This document shows, in pieces, positions 1 through 8,904 of a stretch of DNA of 64,000 bases. The notes beneath the pieces were generated by a model. It ran no database searches and had not been told where the DNA came from. It worked only from the letters and a program-made list of their open reading frames with translations. Made by a program: the position numbers and the translations under genes. Source of the stretch: Streptomyces lydicus (lineage in GTDB: Bacteria; Actinomycetota; Actinomycetes; Streptomycetales; Streptomycetaceae); assembly GCF_001729485.1 (NCBI RefSeq), contig NZ_CP017157.1, positions 7,192,001-7,256,000 on the forward strand, read 5' to 3'. Within the stretch, counting starts at the first letter, position 1, and the number at the start of each line of letters is the position of its first letter.

Positions 1-1
1 C

Positions 2-418
2 GTGGTGGGGCTGGAGTCCGGTGCCGACGACTATGTCGTCAAGCCGGTCCAGGGGCGGGTGCTGGACGCCCGTATCCGGGCGGTGCTGCGCCGGGGCGAG
101 CGGGAGTCGAGCGACTCGGCGACGTTCGGCTCGCTGGTCATCGACCGGTCGGCGATGACGGTCACCAAGAACGGCGAGGACCTGCAACTGACGCCGACGG
201 AGCTGCGGTTGCTGCTGGAACTCAGTCGCCGGCCGGGCCAGGCGCTGTCGCGGCAGCAGCTGCTGCGGCTGGTGTGGGAGCACGACTACCTCGGCGACTC
301 GCGCCTGGTGGACGCCTGCGTCCAGCGGCTGCGCGCGAAGGTGGAGGACGTTCCCTCCTCGCCGACGCTGATCCGTACGGTCCGTGGCGTCGGCTACCGG
401 CTGGACTCCCCGCAGTGA
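2..418 (+). CDS. afsQ1: AfsQ1-like OmpR-family response regulator, C-terminal part
   Basis: This is the last 138 residues of a response regulator; the 5' end lies outside the window. Visible are the end of the receiver domain (DDYVVKPV, with the conserved Lys-Pro) and a complete winged-helix DNA-binding domain (LTPTELRLLLELSRRPGQ, then VRGVGYRL near the end). The kinase gene follows with a GTGA overlap, so the two are translationally coupled. The sequence closely matches my memory of S. coelicolor AfsQ1, which with AfsQ2 responds to nutrient stress and controls antibiotic genes and sigQ. The OmpR class is certain; the AfsQ1 name also rests on the gene order downstream. Confidence 0.9.
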   Translation: MVGLESGADDYVVKPVQGRVLDARIRAVLRRGERESSDSATFGSLVIDRSAMTVTKNGEDLQLTPTELRLLLELSRRPGQALSRQQLLRLVWEHDYLGDSRLVDACVQRLRAKVEDVPSSPTLIRTVRGVGYRLDSPQ

Positions 419-2193
419 CGGAACGTTCCCACGACGGCGGGGCGCCCGACGAGGGCGCGGACGGCGGGGCCGGGAGCGGCGCGCACGCGCCCGCCGGGCG
501 CCGGGTGCCGCGGCTGCTGGGGCGGGCGTCGGGGCTGCTGCGCTGGACGAGTCTGCGGCTGCGGCTGGTGGTGGTCTTCGCGCTGGTGGCGCTGACCGCG
601 GCGGTCTCCGCGTCCGGCATCGCGTACTGGCTCAACCGCAACACGGTGCTGGACCGCACCCAGAACGCGGTCCTGAACGACTTCCGCAAGTCGCTGGAGG
701 ACAGCACCCGGTCGCTTCCGCTGCGGCCGCGGTGCTCCGAACTCCAGGACGCGGCACGGCAGATGGCCGCCGGGCCGCAGAACTACGCGGTGCTGCTGAT
801 CGGTGTGGACCGTGAGGGCAAGGACTGCGCGGCCACGACGGACAAGAACCTGCTGACGCTCAAGAACGTGCCCGCGTCGCTGCGCAGCGCGGTCGAGCAG
901 GTCCGCCCGGTCGACGAGTCCAACCGCTACTCCCACCACCTGTACTGGCAGCGCAAGGAGCTCGGGGACGCCCCGTACCTGGTCGCCGGGGCGAAGGTGA
1001 TCGGCGGCGGGCCGACCGGCTACATGATCAAGTCGCTGGCGACCGAGCGGCAGGACCTCAACTCGCTGGCCTGGTCGCTGGGCATCGCCACGGCGCTGGC
1101 GCTGGTCGGGTCGGCCCTGCTGGCGCAGGCCGCCGCGACGACGGTGCTGCGGCCCGTGCAGCGGCTGGGGCACGCGGCGCGGCAGCTGGGCGAGGGACGG
1201 CTGGACACCCGGCTGCGGGTGACCGGTACCGATGAACTCGCCGATCTGTCGCGCACGTTCAACCGTACGGCGGAGCGGCTGCAGCAGCGGGTGGAGGAGC
1301 TGAGCGGCCGGGAGGCGGCGTCGCGTCGCTTCGTCGCGGACATGTCGCACGAGCTGCGGACGCCGCTGACGGCGATCACCGCGGTCTCGGAGGTGCTGGA
1401 GGAGGAGGCCGACTCCCTCGACCCGATGATCGCGCCCGCCGTCCAGCTGGTGGTCAGCGAGACCCGTCGACTGAACGACCTGGTGGAGAACCTGATGGAG
1501 GTGACCCGCTTCGACGCGGGCACGGCCCGGCTGGTGCTGGACGACGTCGACGTGGCGGACCAGGTGACCGCCTGCATCGACGCCCGCGCCTGGCTGGACG
1601 CGGTGGACCTGGACGCGGACCGCGGCATCGTGGCGCGGCTGGATCCCCGCCGGCTGGACGTCATCCTGGCGAATCTGATCGGCAACGCCCTCAAGCACGG
1701 CGGGTCGCCGGTGCGGGTGTCGGTGCGGACGGAGGAGGGCCGGGGGGCGGACGCGGGCGGCGGTGAGGCGGCCGGTGCCGGCGAGGACGGCGGCGGCGCG
1801 GCCGGGGCGGGCGCCGAGGGCCCGGAGGGCGGCGCGGCCGGCGAGCCCGCTGCGGAGACCGCGGGCGCGGACCGGGCCGGAGGCGGTGAGCTGGTGATCC
1901 GGGTACGCGATCACGGCCCCGGCATCCCGGAGGAAGTCCTTCCGCATGTCTTCGACCGTTTCTACAAGGCCAGCGCCTCGCGCCCCCGTTCGGAGGGCAG
2001 CGGCCTGGGCCTGTCCATCGCCCTGGAGAACGCGCACATCCACGGCGGTGAGATCACCGCGGCCAACCTCCCCGAGGGCGGCGCGGTCTTCACCCTGCGG
2101 CTGCCGATGGACGCCTCCCCGCTGGCGGACGGCGAGGAGCGGGACGGCGGCCGCGACCGCGCCGCCGGCGAGGGCCCGGAGGGCGGACGATGA
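415..2193 (+). CDS. afsQ2: AfsQ2-like membrane sensor histidine kinase
   Basis: 592-residue kinase starting at a GTG that overlaps the afsQ1 stop. A transmembrane helix lies near residues 50-65 (VVVFALVALTAAVSASGIAY), followed by an extracytoplasmic sensor region, a second helix near 220-240 and a HAMP linker. The phosphoacceptor is His312 in FVADMSHELRTPL. N box (LIGNALKHG), G1 (DHGPGIPEE), F box (FDRFYKAS) and G2 (GSGLGLSIA) are all present. About 50 residues of Gly/Ala/Glu-rich sequence (roughly 442-491) are inserted between the N and G1 boxes, making the protein longer than the approximately 535 residues I recall for AfsQ2. The next gene starts inside its stop codon (ATGA). Confidence 0.9.
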   Translation: MTERSHDGGAPDEGADGGAGSGAHAPAGRRVPRLLGRASGLLRWTSLRLRLVVVFALVALTAAVSASGIAYWLNRNTVLDRTQNAVLNDFRKSLEDSTRSLPLRPRCSELQDAARQMAAGPQNYAVLLIGVDREGKDCAATTDKNLLTLKNVPASLRSAVEQVRPVDESNRYSHHLYWQRKELGDAPYLVAGAKVIGGGPTGYMIKSLATERQDLNSLAWSLGIATALALVGSALLAQAAATTVLRPVQRLGHAARQLGEGRLDTRLRVTGTDELADLSRTFNRTAERLQQRVEELSGREAASRRFVADMSHELRTPLTAITAVSEVLEEEADSLDPMIAPAVQLVVSETRRLNDLVENLMEVTRFDAGTARLVLDDVDVADQVTACIDARAWLDAVDLDADRGIVARLDPRRLDVILANLIGNALKHGGSPVRVSVRTEEGRGADAGGGEAAGAGEDGGGAAGAGAEGPEGGAAGEPAAETAGADRAGGGELVIRVRDHGPGIPEEVLPHVFDRFYKASASRPRSEGSGLGLSIALENAHIHGGEITAANLPEGGAVFTLRLPMDASPLADGEERDGGRDRAAGEGPEGGR

Positions 2194-2816
2194 CGGCGAC
2201 CGGCCGCGGGTGGCGGCGTACGGCCGCGGTGGCGGCGCTGGCGCTGACCGCCGCGGGCTGCGGGATCCGGGGCACGTCCGTGCCGGTCGACGCGGGCGGC
2301 GCGCCGTCACGGGTCAGCTGCCGGGCTCCGGCGAGCGAGACGGCGCCGGGCGCGTCGGACGGCGCCCAGGCCACCGTCTATCTGGTGTGCGGCTCGGCGC
2401 TGGCGCAGGTCGAGCGGGCGGTCCCGGAGGCGAAGGGCACGGGCGGCGCCGATCCGCGTCTGCGGGCCGCCCGCGCCCTGCTGGGCGAGCTGCAGCGCCG
2501 GCCGTCGTCCGACGAGGACAAGGCCGGGTTCAACACGGCCGTTCCGGTGGACCTGAAGGTCGCCGGGCCGCGTGCGGGCGATCCGTCGGACGCCCTGCGG
2601 CTGACCGTCCGGCCGGACGACCTGCCGTCGTTCGCACTGGCACAGCTGGTGTGCACGTACGGCGCGAGCCCGGCTCTGGGCCGCACGCACGCCGCGGTGC
2701 TGGCCGGCCCCGGTCACGACTCCGCGCACCGCTACGACTGCTCCGCCGACGTCCTGGCCAACCCGGACATCGCGCAGAACGCCGGGTGGGGGGACCCGCT
2801 CTCGGAAGAGGGTTAG
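2190..2816 (+). CDS. Lipoprotein downstream of afsQ2
   Basis: 208-residue secreted lipoprotein. The N-terminus has Arg residues, a hydrophobic stretch and a lipobox LTAAGC with Cys24 as the lipidation site. The mature part shows Cys residues (SC, VCG, VCT, DCS) that could pair outside the cell. It overlaps the kinase stop by ATGA, so it is the third gene of the afsQ operon. A role in modulating AfsQ2 signalling is plausible by analogy with other lipoprotein-kinase operons (for example CseA with CseBC) but is inference only. Confidence 0.8.
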   Translation: MTATGRGWRRTAAVAALALTAAGCGIRGTSVPVDAGGAPSRVSCRAPASETAPGASDGAQATVYLVCGSALAQVERAVPEAKGTGGADPRLRAARALLGELQRRPSSDEDKAGFNTAVPVDLKVAGPRAGDPSDALRLTVRPDDLPSFALAQLVCTYGASPALGRTHAAVLAGPGHDSAHRYDCSADVLANPDIAQNAGWGDPLSEEG

Positions 2817-2818
2817 CG

Positions 2819-3529
2819 GTGGCGGTGCAGTGGTGGTGGCGGCACGGGGGCCGTCGCGCGCACCGGCCGCCCCGGGGGCGCCGCAGGGCCGCCGCGGGCC
2901 GCCGCCCGGGGCCGTGGGCAAAGCCGGCGCACGCCGGCGGAACCGTTGCCACCGCTACCGGCGTCCTGGCCTGTGTGCAGCGTCATGGCCCCGGCAGCAC
3001 CGCCGCCCCCCGTATGCGCGTCACCGGACTTCTCCTCCTCGTGGCGCATCTGTCGATCGTCGGCTGGCTCACGCTGCGACCCCGTACGGTGCCGTGGGTG
3101 CCCGCGGCGAATCTCGAACCGCTGGCGACGATCCGGGCGGAACTGGCGCACGGGCTGTCGTGGGACGCCGTGCAGCACCTGGGCGGCTCGGTGCTGCTGC
3201 TGGCGCCGCTGGGGGTGCTGCTGCCGCTCTCGGCCGGGCGCCTGAACGTTTCGCCGCTGGTGTCGCTGACCCGCACCGTGTTCGCCGGCGCAATGATCGC
3301 GCTGGCCATCGAGCTGCTGCAGTCAGGGGTGCCCGGCCGGGTCCCGGACATCGACTCCGTGCTGCTGGGCGCCCTCGGGGTGGCCCTGGTGCACCTCGCG
3401 GTGGTACCAGGGGCCCGGTCCCGGCTCCGCCGCCGGTACGAGCATGTCGGGGATACGACCCCGAGGATCCCCAGGGTCGGAGTAGCCCGGCAGGCTGACG
3501 TGCTGACGGGCAGCCGGACCTACCTTTGA
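2819..3529 (+). CDS. VanZ-like membrane protein
   Basis: Starts with GTG two bases after the lipoprotein stop; 236 residues. The first 65 residues are Arg-rich and may not be translated: an ATG at 3014 gives a 171-residue protein that begins at the first membrane helix. The remainder has about four hydrophobic segments and VanZ-like features (WLTLRP; ELLQSG; VPDIDSVLLGALGVAL). The family is named after a teicoplanin-resistance accessory protein, but most chromosomal members have no known function. Likely part of the afsQ operon. Confidence 0.7.
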   Translation: MAVQWWWRHGGRRAHRPPRGRRRAAAGRRPGPWAKPAHAGGTVATATGVLACVQRHGPGSTAAPRMRVTGLLLLVAHLSIVGWLTLRPRTVPWVPAANLEPLATIRAELAHGLSWDAVQHLGGSVLLLAPLGVLLPLSAGRLNVSPLVSLTRTVFAGAMIALAIELLQSGVPGRVPDIDSVLLGALGVALVHLAVVPGARSRLRRRYEHVGDTTPRIPRVGVARQADVLTGSRTYL

Positions 3530-3576
3530 GGCATCGGGGTACCCACCCCGCGAAAGCCGAGAAGGAGAAGATCGCC

Positions 3577-3783
3577 ATGGCCGCCGCATTGGTCCGCCCC
3601 CGCAACAACCGAATGATCGCCGGAGTGTGCGCGGGCCTGGCCCGTCGCTTCGGTATGAGCCCGGCGACGATGCGCGTGATCTTCGTGGTGTCGTGTCTGC
3701 TGCCCGGCCCGCAGTTCCTGGTCTACCTGGCGCTGTGGATACTCCTGCCCTCGGAGGACAAGGCCGCCGCGACCGCCTGGTAG
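3577..3783 (+). CDS. PspC-domain small membrane protein
   Basis: 68-residue PspC-domain protein. The domain appears as NRMIAGVCAGLARRFG followed by one membrane helix (RVIFVVSCLLPGPQFLVYLA) and WILLPSE. The ATG at 3577 is chosen because a GAGAAGGAG ribosome-binding site lies just upstream; an in-frame ATG at 3526 would add 17 polar residues. PspC proteins are linked to membrane-stress responses, but single-domain copies such as this are common in actinomycetes and uncharacterised. A strong hairpin follows the stop. Confidence 0.8.
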   Translation: MAAALVRPRNNRMIAGVCAGLARRFGMSPATMRVIFVVSCLLPGPQFLVYLALWILLPSEDKAAATAW

Positions 3784-3802
3784 CCGGCCCGGACGTGACA
3801 AC

Positions 3803-3838
3803 GCCCCGGCCGTCAGCACGAAGGCGTACGGCCGGGGC
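3803..3838. terminator. Bidirectional hairpin terminator
   Basis: Perfect 11-bp stem (GCCCCGGCCGT at 3803-3813 with its complement at 3828-3838) and a 14-nt loop, between the convergent PspC gene and the small secreted-protein gene. Streptomyces terminators often lack a T run. Confidence 0.7.
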
Positions 3839-3874
3839 ACGGCGCGCGCGTCCCCCGAGGGGGACGGAGCGGGA

Positions 3875-4162
3875 TCAGCCCAGGGTCTTGCCGAGCGCGT
3901 TGGTGGGCAGACCGCCCAGGAGGCTGTTGCCCTTGGAGTTCAGCGGGGTCTTGATGTCGCCGCCGACCGGCTTGGACTGGGTGGCCCCGGAGAGGGTCTT
4001 GGTGGCGTCCTTGACCGGCAGGTTCTTGACCGGCAGGTTCTTGAGCACGCCGGTGGTGTCGGCACCGGTCAGCGAGGCGGCGCTGGCGGCGCCCGCGGCG
4101 GTGACGGCGATGGCGGCACCGAGGGCGGCGGCACCGAGAGTCTTGATGGTTCCCTGCTTCAT
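3875..4162 (-). CDS. Small secreted protein
   Basis: 95-residue protein with a clear signal peptide (MKQGTIKTLG, then an Ala-rich hydrophobic core, cleavage likely near ASA at 28-30). The mature part is about 65 residues and contains a tandem KNLPV-KNLPV repeat, seen in the DNA as a direct repeat around 4017-4046. It has no Cys and no recognisable domain. I do not recognise a function. Size and signal peptide resemble abundant small extracellular proteins of streptomycetes, but it lacks chaplin features. Confidence 0.75.
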   Translation of the reverse strand: MKQGTIKTLGAAALGAAIAVTAAGAASAASLTGADTTGVLKNLPVKNLPVKDATKTLSGATQSKPVGGDIKTPLNSKGNSLLGGLPTNALGKTLG

Positions 4163-4252
4163 CGAATTACGTCCTCATTGATGGGGGCTTGACCGGCCAA
4201 TCAACCTAGTGATGCGGCAACCGGCCCCGCAAACAGCCACGAGGAATGAAAA

Positions 4253-4281
4253 AACGGCCGGTGGACATTCCACCGGCCGTT
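4253..4281. terminator. Hairpin terminator of add
   Basis: Perfect 13-bp stem (AACGGCCGGTGGA at 4253-4265, complement at 4269-4281) with a 3-nt loop, located 24 bp beyond the adenosine deaminase stop and preceded on the plus strand by an A run, which is a T run for the minus-strand transcript. Confidence 0.8.
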
Positions 4282-4304
4282 GCGCTATATGCTCGCGTTA
4301 CCGC

Positions 4305-5462
4305 TTACGCACGGTCAGACTCACTGCTCAGAGGGGCCTTTGCCGGCGCCGGGCGGAAGAGCCATTCGGCCCGCAGTTCGGCGTATCCGGGCTTGATGAC
4401 GTCATTGATCATGGCCAGACGTTCATCGAAAGGAATGAACGCTGATTTCATCGCATTGACTGTAAACCACTGCATGTCATCGAGCGTGTACCGGAATGTC
4501 TTGACCAGGTGCTCGAATTCCAGCGACATGTTCGTACCGCTCATCAGCCGGTTGTCGGTGTTGACGGTGAGCCTGAACTGCAGCCGGCGCAGCAGGCCGA
4601 TGGGGTGCTCCGCGTAGGAGGGCGCCGCACCGGTCTGGAGGTTGGAGGTGGGGCACATCTCCAGCGGGATGCGCTTGTCGCGCACGTACGAGGCGAGCCG
4701 GCCGAGGGTGACCGAGCCGTCGTCGGCGACCTCGATGTCGTCGATGATCCGGACGCCGTGACCCAGCCGGTCGGCGCCGCACCACTGGAGCGCCTGCCAG
4801 ATGGACGGCAGGCCGAAGGCTTCACCGGCGTGGATGGTGAAGTGGTTGTTCTCCCGCTTGAGGTACTCGAAGGCGTCGAGGTGGCGGGTGGGCGGGTAGC
4901 CGGCCTCGGCGCCGGCGATGTCGAAGCCGACGACGCCGGTGTCGCGGTAGCGGTTGGCGAGTTCGGCGATCTCCAGGGCCCGGGCGGCGTGCCGCATGGC
5001 GGTCAGCAGGGCGCCGACACGGATGCGGTGGCCGTTCTCGCGGGCCCGCCGCTCGCCCTCGCGGAAGCCCTCGTTGACGGCCTCGACGACCTCTTCGAGG
5101 GTCAGCCCCTGCTCCAGGTGCTGCTCGGGCGCGTACCGGACCTCGGCGTAGACGACGCCGTCGGCGGCCAGGTCCTCGGCGCACTCGGCGGCCACCCGGG
5201 CCAGTGCGTCGCGGGTCTGCATGACGGCGCAGGTGTGCGCGAAGGTCTCCAGGTAGCGCTCGAGCGAGCCGGAGTCGGCGGCCTCACGGAACCAGATCCC
5301 GAGCTTCTCGGGGTCGGTCTCGGGCAGGCCGTCGTAGCCGGTGGCGCGGGCCAGGTCGACGACCGTGGCGGGACGCAGTCCGCCGTCGAGGTGGTCGTGG
5401 AGCAGCACCTTGGGGGCGCGGCGGATCTGTTCACTGGTCGGAAGGGTGGTCTCGCTCGTCAT
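4305..5462 (-). CDS. add: Adenosine deaminase
   Basis: 385-residue zinc enzyme that deaminates (deoxy)adenosine to (deoxy)inosine in purine salvage. The amidohydrolase signatures are all present: HDHLDGG (His22 and His24, zinc ligands), TIHAGEAFG (zinc His and catalytic Glu), [14 protein letters not shown], and [12 protein letters not shown] with the final metal-binding Asp. Length is normal for bacterial Add. It is transcribed alone, ending at a strong hairpin. Its promoter region carries the 12-bp palindrome also found before the other nucleoside genes in this window, suggesting a common regulator. Confidence 0.95.
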   Translation of the reverse strand: MTSETTLPTSEQIRRAPKVLLHDHLDGGLRPATVVDLARATGYDGLPETDPEKLGIWFREAADSGSLERYLETFAHTCAVMQTRDALARVAAECAEDLAADGVVYAEVRYAPEQHLEQGLTLEEVVEAVNEGFREGERRARENGHRIRVGALLTAMRHAARALEIAELANRYRDTGVVGFDIAGAEAGYPPTRHLDAFEYLKRENNHFTIHAGEAFGLPSIWQALQWCGADRLGHGVRIIDDIEVADDGSVTLGRLASYVRDKRIPLEMCPTSNLQTGAAPSYAEHPIGLLRRLQFRLTVNTDNRLMSGTNMSLEFEHLVKTFRYTLDDMQWFTVNAMKSAFIPFDERLAMINDVIKPGYAELRAEWLFRPAPAKAPLSSESDRA

Positions 5463-5478
5463 TGCGGCACTCTAGCCC

Positions 5479-5490
5479 CTACGCGCGTAG
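5479..5490. promoter_or_regulatory. Putative nucleoside-regulon operator before add
   Basis: Perfect 12-bp palindrome CTACGCGCGTAG ending 17 bp upstream of the add start, just after a TATCTA hexamer that could be the -10 box (minus strand). The same sequence occurs before the nucleoside ABC operon, with close matches before the BMP gene and deoA. Confidence 0.65.
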
Positions 5491-5565
5491 ATAGCACCGA
5501 ACGATACGTAACAGTGACCCGTCCGCAGGGTGGCGGGGAGGTCTCCTTCTGCCATCGTTCTGGTC

Positions 5566-6333
5566 ATGGCTCAGCAAGCGCTGCCGGAGCGTGAGGCCCG
5601 GCTCGGAAGACCGCTGGGATCGGGCGGTACGGAGCGGGCGGTGACCGGGGTCGCCCTCCTGCTGCCGGGCGGCGGCCCGACCGGGGTACGGCGCCCGTCC
5701 CCGGTGACCGCGCTGGCGGTGCGCCCGCTCGCGGCCCGGCTGGCGAGGGCGGGCCGGTCCGAGGGGCTGGCGACGCACGTCGTGCACTACCGCTGCCGCG
5801 GCTGGAACGGCACCGCGGCCCATCCGGCCCGCGACGCCTCCTGGGCCCTGGAGGAGGTGGTCCGCCGCTACGGCGACGTCCCGGTCTGCCTCGTCGGCAC
5901 GGGCATGGGCGCCCGCGCCGCCCTGCACGCCGCCGGCCACCCGGCCGTCAACTCGGTGCTCGCGCTGGCCCCTTGGCTGCCGGCCCCCCGCACCCGCGAC
6001 GAGCACCCCGATCCGGTGAAACAGCTCATCGGCCGCCGGGTCCTGCTCGTCCACGGCACCAACGACGAACGTCACGACCCCGACCTCTCCTACCGCTACG
6101 CCGAGCGCGCGAAGAAGGTCAACCGCGACACCTGCCGCTTCGAGGTCCACTCCGACGGCCACTCCCTGCACCAGCACCGCGCCGAAGTACACGCCCTGGC
6201 AACGGACTTCCTGCTCGGCTCACTCTTCGCCCGCGACTACGCCCGCCCCGTCCGCGACGCCCTGGCCGCACCCCCACCCCTCGGCCTCCGCATGCCCCTG
6301 GCCTCGGGCTTCGGCACTTCCCTGCGGCACTGA
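5566..6333 (+). CDS. Alpha/beta-hydrolase-fold protein lacking the nucleophile
   Basis: 255-residue protein with dienelactone-hydrolase-like features: an early LLLPGGG strand-loop, the elbow region VCLVGTGMGARAAL, VLLVHGTNDE and HSDGHSLHQ (potential catalytic His). At the nucleophile elbow the G-x-S-x-G motif reads GTGMG, so the Ser/Cys position (residue 113) is Gly. The protein may therefore be non-catalytic or use another mechanism. The ATG at 5566 is preferred; an in-frame ATG at 5530 adds 12 residues. Divergent from add, sharing about 100 bp of promoter region. Confidence 0.75.
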   Translation: MAQQALPEREARLGRPLGSGGTERAVTGVALLLPGGGPTGVRRPSPVTALAVRPLAARLARAGRSEGLATHVVHYRCRGWNGTAAHPARDASWALEEVVRRYGDVPVCLVGTGMGARAALHAAGHPAVNSVLALAPWLPAPRTRDEHPDPVKQLIGRRVLLVHGTNDERHDPDLSYRYAERAKKVNRDTCRFEVHSDGHSLHQHRAEVHALATDFLLGSLFARDYARPVRDALAAPPPLGLRMPLASGFGTSLRH

Positions 6334-6414
6334 GCAGCCCCAACTCCGGTGCCCGGCACCCCGGTTACGGGTAGCCTCCCTGGCGGCAGGAAAAGCAACC
6401 GGGGGGATGACGGC

Positions 6415-8904
6415 ATGCCCATTGGGCCGCGATACCGGCGGGTCTCCGCTCTGCAACGGCAGTTCTTCGACCGGGAAGCCGTGCTGGCCGCGTACGAGGA
6501 GGCCCTGCACGCGCTCCCCTCCTCCGGTGAACCGCAGGTCTTCAACATCGTGGGCATCGGGGGGATCGGAAAGTCCCGGTTGCTTCAGGAGCTCCGCAAC
6601 CGGACCGGCCAGGGGTACCGGACGGCCCGCCTCGACCTGCAGATTCCGGCGCTGCGGCAGCAGGAGGACGCGCTGGCCGTGTTACGTACCGAGTTCGGTG
6701 CGCAGGGCGTGAAATTCGACCGGTTCGACATCGCCTATGCGGTCCTGTGGCAGCGGGTGCACCCTCAGCTCCGGATGGACCGCACGCGTACGCCGTTCGC
6801 GGAGGAGAGCGACGTCCTGTCGAAGATCCTCGACGATGCCATGGGCTTTCCGGTGTTCGGTACCGCGGCGGGACTGGTCCGGCTGACGGACCGGGCGCTG
6901 TCCAACCGGAGCCGCAAACAGCGCATCAAGTCCGACCCCACCCTGCAGGACCTCGACAATCTCTCCAACGCCGAACTCGGTTACGCGGTCTCCTACCTGC
7001 TCGCCGAGGAACTCCGCGAGGCGAGCACCGAGCAGCCCTTCGTGCTGTTCGTGGACGCCTACGAGGCGCTGGTGCCCACTCCGCTGCCCGGCGGGAAGAG
7101 CTTCGGTGCCGATGCCTGGCTGCGTGATCTGCTCGGCCAGCTGCAGGGCGGACTCGCCGTGGTGGCCAGCCGCGAGCCGCTGCACTGGGCGGCGTACGAC
7201 GAGGACTGGGCCTCGGTGATCAGGCACGTGCCGGTGGAGGGCCTGCCGATGACCGCGCGGCTCGACCTGCTGTCCGCCGCGGGAATCACCGAGGGCGGCA
7301 GGCAGCGGTCGATCGCCGAAGCCAGCGCCGGCGTGCCGTTCTATCTGCATCTGGCCATCGACACCTACCTCCAGAATCCGGCCCGGCTGGAGACGACGAT
7401 CACCTCCGAGCACATCGTCCAGCGGTTCCTGCAGCACGTCCCGCCGGACGAGGTGCGGATTCTGGAGCTGCTCAGCGTGGCCCGCACCTTCGACTTCGGG
7501 GCCTTCCGGGCGCTGGGCCGGGCGTTCAACCTGCCGACCCATCTGCTGACCTGGGAGTCGCTCACCGCGTATTCGTTCGCCTATCCGCTCTCCCAGGGCT
7601 GGTACCGGCTGCACCAGCTCATGGTGGCCGCGCTGCAGTCCCACCTCTCCCCCGCCGTGAAGCGTTCCGTCCACGACCGGCTGCGGGCGTACTGGGACGA
7701 GGTGGCGGACCGTCTCGAACGAAGCCCCGACGGTGGCGGGGTCTCCCGTTCGTCCCCGCTGCGCGAGGCCGTCCACCACGGTCTGCACGCCGAGACGATC
7801 ACCGCGGAGCACATCCACGAGTACGCGGACCGCGGTATGGCGATGGGGGGCCGGCAAGTGGTCGACGGGATCGTGAAGGACCTGCGGGAGTACCTGGCGG
7901 CCCGCCCCGGGGCCGACAGTTCCGTCCGGGAGGCAGCCGACTGCCTGGAGGCGGAGTCGCTGCTGTCGCGCGGCGATGCCCGCGCGGTGATCGATCTGGC
8001 CCCGGAGGTGGACGGGCGGGCCGGCAGCGCGGTGTCGGCGAGGCTCTCCCTCGCGGCGGCCAACGCCCGGCGGATCGCGGGGGAAAGCGGCACGGCCGCC
8101 CGCATCTTCCAGCAGGTGTGGGAGGAGCAGACCGGTCCGGTGCGGCTCTCGGCGGGCTTCTGTCTGGCCGACATCAGGATGTGGCAAGGCGATTTCGCCG
8201 CGGCCTTCGACCTCGCCGAGGCCGTGTACGGGATGAGCGGGACGGACAAACCCGTGCTCCGCGGCGACGTCAAACGGCTGCTGCACCTCGGCCATCGGTT
8301 CCTCCTCTCCTTCGACGCGGCGGAGACGCTGCTCCACGAGGCCGAGGCGGAGTACCGGCGCGCCGAGGACCCGTACGGGCTGGCGAACATCCGGACCAAC
8401 CGTGCCGAGCTGCTGGTGTTCACCGGCCCCGAGGCGGCCGTCGCGGAGGCCGGTGAAGCCCTGGCCGTCCAGCGGGAACTCGGCGCCCAGCACGAGATCG
8501 GCAAGGCGTACACGGCCATGGCGATGGCCCAGATCCGGCTCGGCGAGTTCGACCGCGCCGCCTCGTCCTTCCACGGTGCGTACGAGGCACTCGACCGGGC
8601 GGGCTACCGCTCCGGCAGGGCGAGAGCCGACATGTACCGGGCCTTCCTGCTGCTGCGGCAGGGGGACCGCGGTGAGGCGCTGGCGACCTGGCGGAGGGCA
8701 GCGGCCGAGTTCGAGGTCTGCGATGTCTATCCCTCCCTGATACTGGCCATCCACCGGGCGGTCGTACGGCTCGGCGAGGACGATCCGGGGCTGGCGGACG
8801 CCGCGCTGCGCGCCCGCAACCGCCTCCGGCCGCTGGGGGCACCGGACGCGTTGGAACGCCGGACGGACGACGTGCTGTCCCAGTTCTTCGGGGGAACCGT
8901 ATGA
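6415..8904 (+). CDS. STAND-type NTPase with C-terminal TPR-like repeats
   Basis: 829-residue protein. Walker A is GIGGIGKS (47-54) and Walker B is FVLFVDAYEAL with Asp214, giving a STAND/AAA-like NTPase module. A winged-helix-like region follows (about 350-440; ILELLSVARTFDF). From about residue 520 to the end helix pairs of TPR or ARM type repeat (for example KAYTAMAMAQIRLGEFDRA). STAND proteins act as NTP-gated switches that sense ligands through their repeats. The ATG at 6415 follows a GGGGGGA ribosome-binding site. It overlaps the first kinase gene by ATGA. Codon 90 is TTA, the rare bldA-dependent codon in Streptomyces. No effector domain (nuclease, TIR, protease) is visible in the chain. 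Confidence 0.8.
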   Translation: MPIGPRYRRVSALQRQFFDREAVLAAYEEALHALPSSGEPQVFNIVGIGGIGKSRLLQELRNRTGQGYRTARLDLQIPALRQQEDALAVLRTEFGAQGVKFDRFDIAYAVLWQRVHPQLRMDRTRTPFAEESDVLSKILDDAMGFPVFGTAAGLVRLTDRALSNRSRKQRIKSDPTLQDLDNLSNAELGYAVSYLLAEELREASTEQPFVLFVDAYEALVPTPLPGGKSFGADAWLRDLLGQLQGGLAVVASREPLHWAAYDEDWASVIRHVPVEGLPMTARLDLLSAAGITEGGRQRSIAEASAGVPFYLHLAIDTYLQNPARLETTITSEHIVQRFLQHVPPDEVRILELLSVARTFDFGAFRALGRAFNLPTHLLTWESLTAYSFAYPLSQGWYRLHQLMVAALQSHLSPAVKRSVHDRLRAYWDEVADRLERSPDGGGVSRSSPLREAVHHGLHAETITAEHIHEYADRGMAMGGRQVVDGIVKDLREYLAARPGADSSVREAADCLEAESLLSRGDARAVIDLAPEVDGRAGSAVSARLSLAAANARRIAGESGTAARIFQQVWEEQTGPVRLSAGFCLADIRMWQGDFAAAFDLAEAVYGMSGTDKPVLRGDVKRLLHLGHRFLLSFDAAETLLHEAEAEYRRAEDPYGLANIRTNRAELLVFTGPEAAVAEAGEALAVQRELGAQHEIGKAYTAMAMAQIRLGEFDRAASSFHGAYEALDRAGYRSGRARADMYRAFLLLRQGDRGEALATWRRAAAEFEVCDVYPSLILAIHRAVVRLGEDDPGLADAALRARNRLRPLGAPDALERRTDDVLSQFFGGTV

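Noticed and set aside
394..2310. 638-residue frame opposite afsQ2
   Set aside because: Antisense shadow of the kinase, whose H, N, G1, F and G2 boxes are clear.
6415..8904. Antiviral Avs-type protein
   Set aside because: A STAND-like core and repeats are visible, but no effector nuclease, protease or TIR domain and no defence neighbours; kept as an open possibility only.
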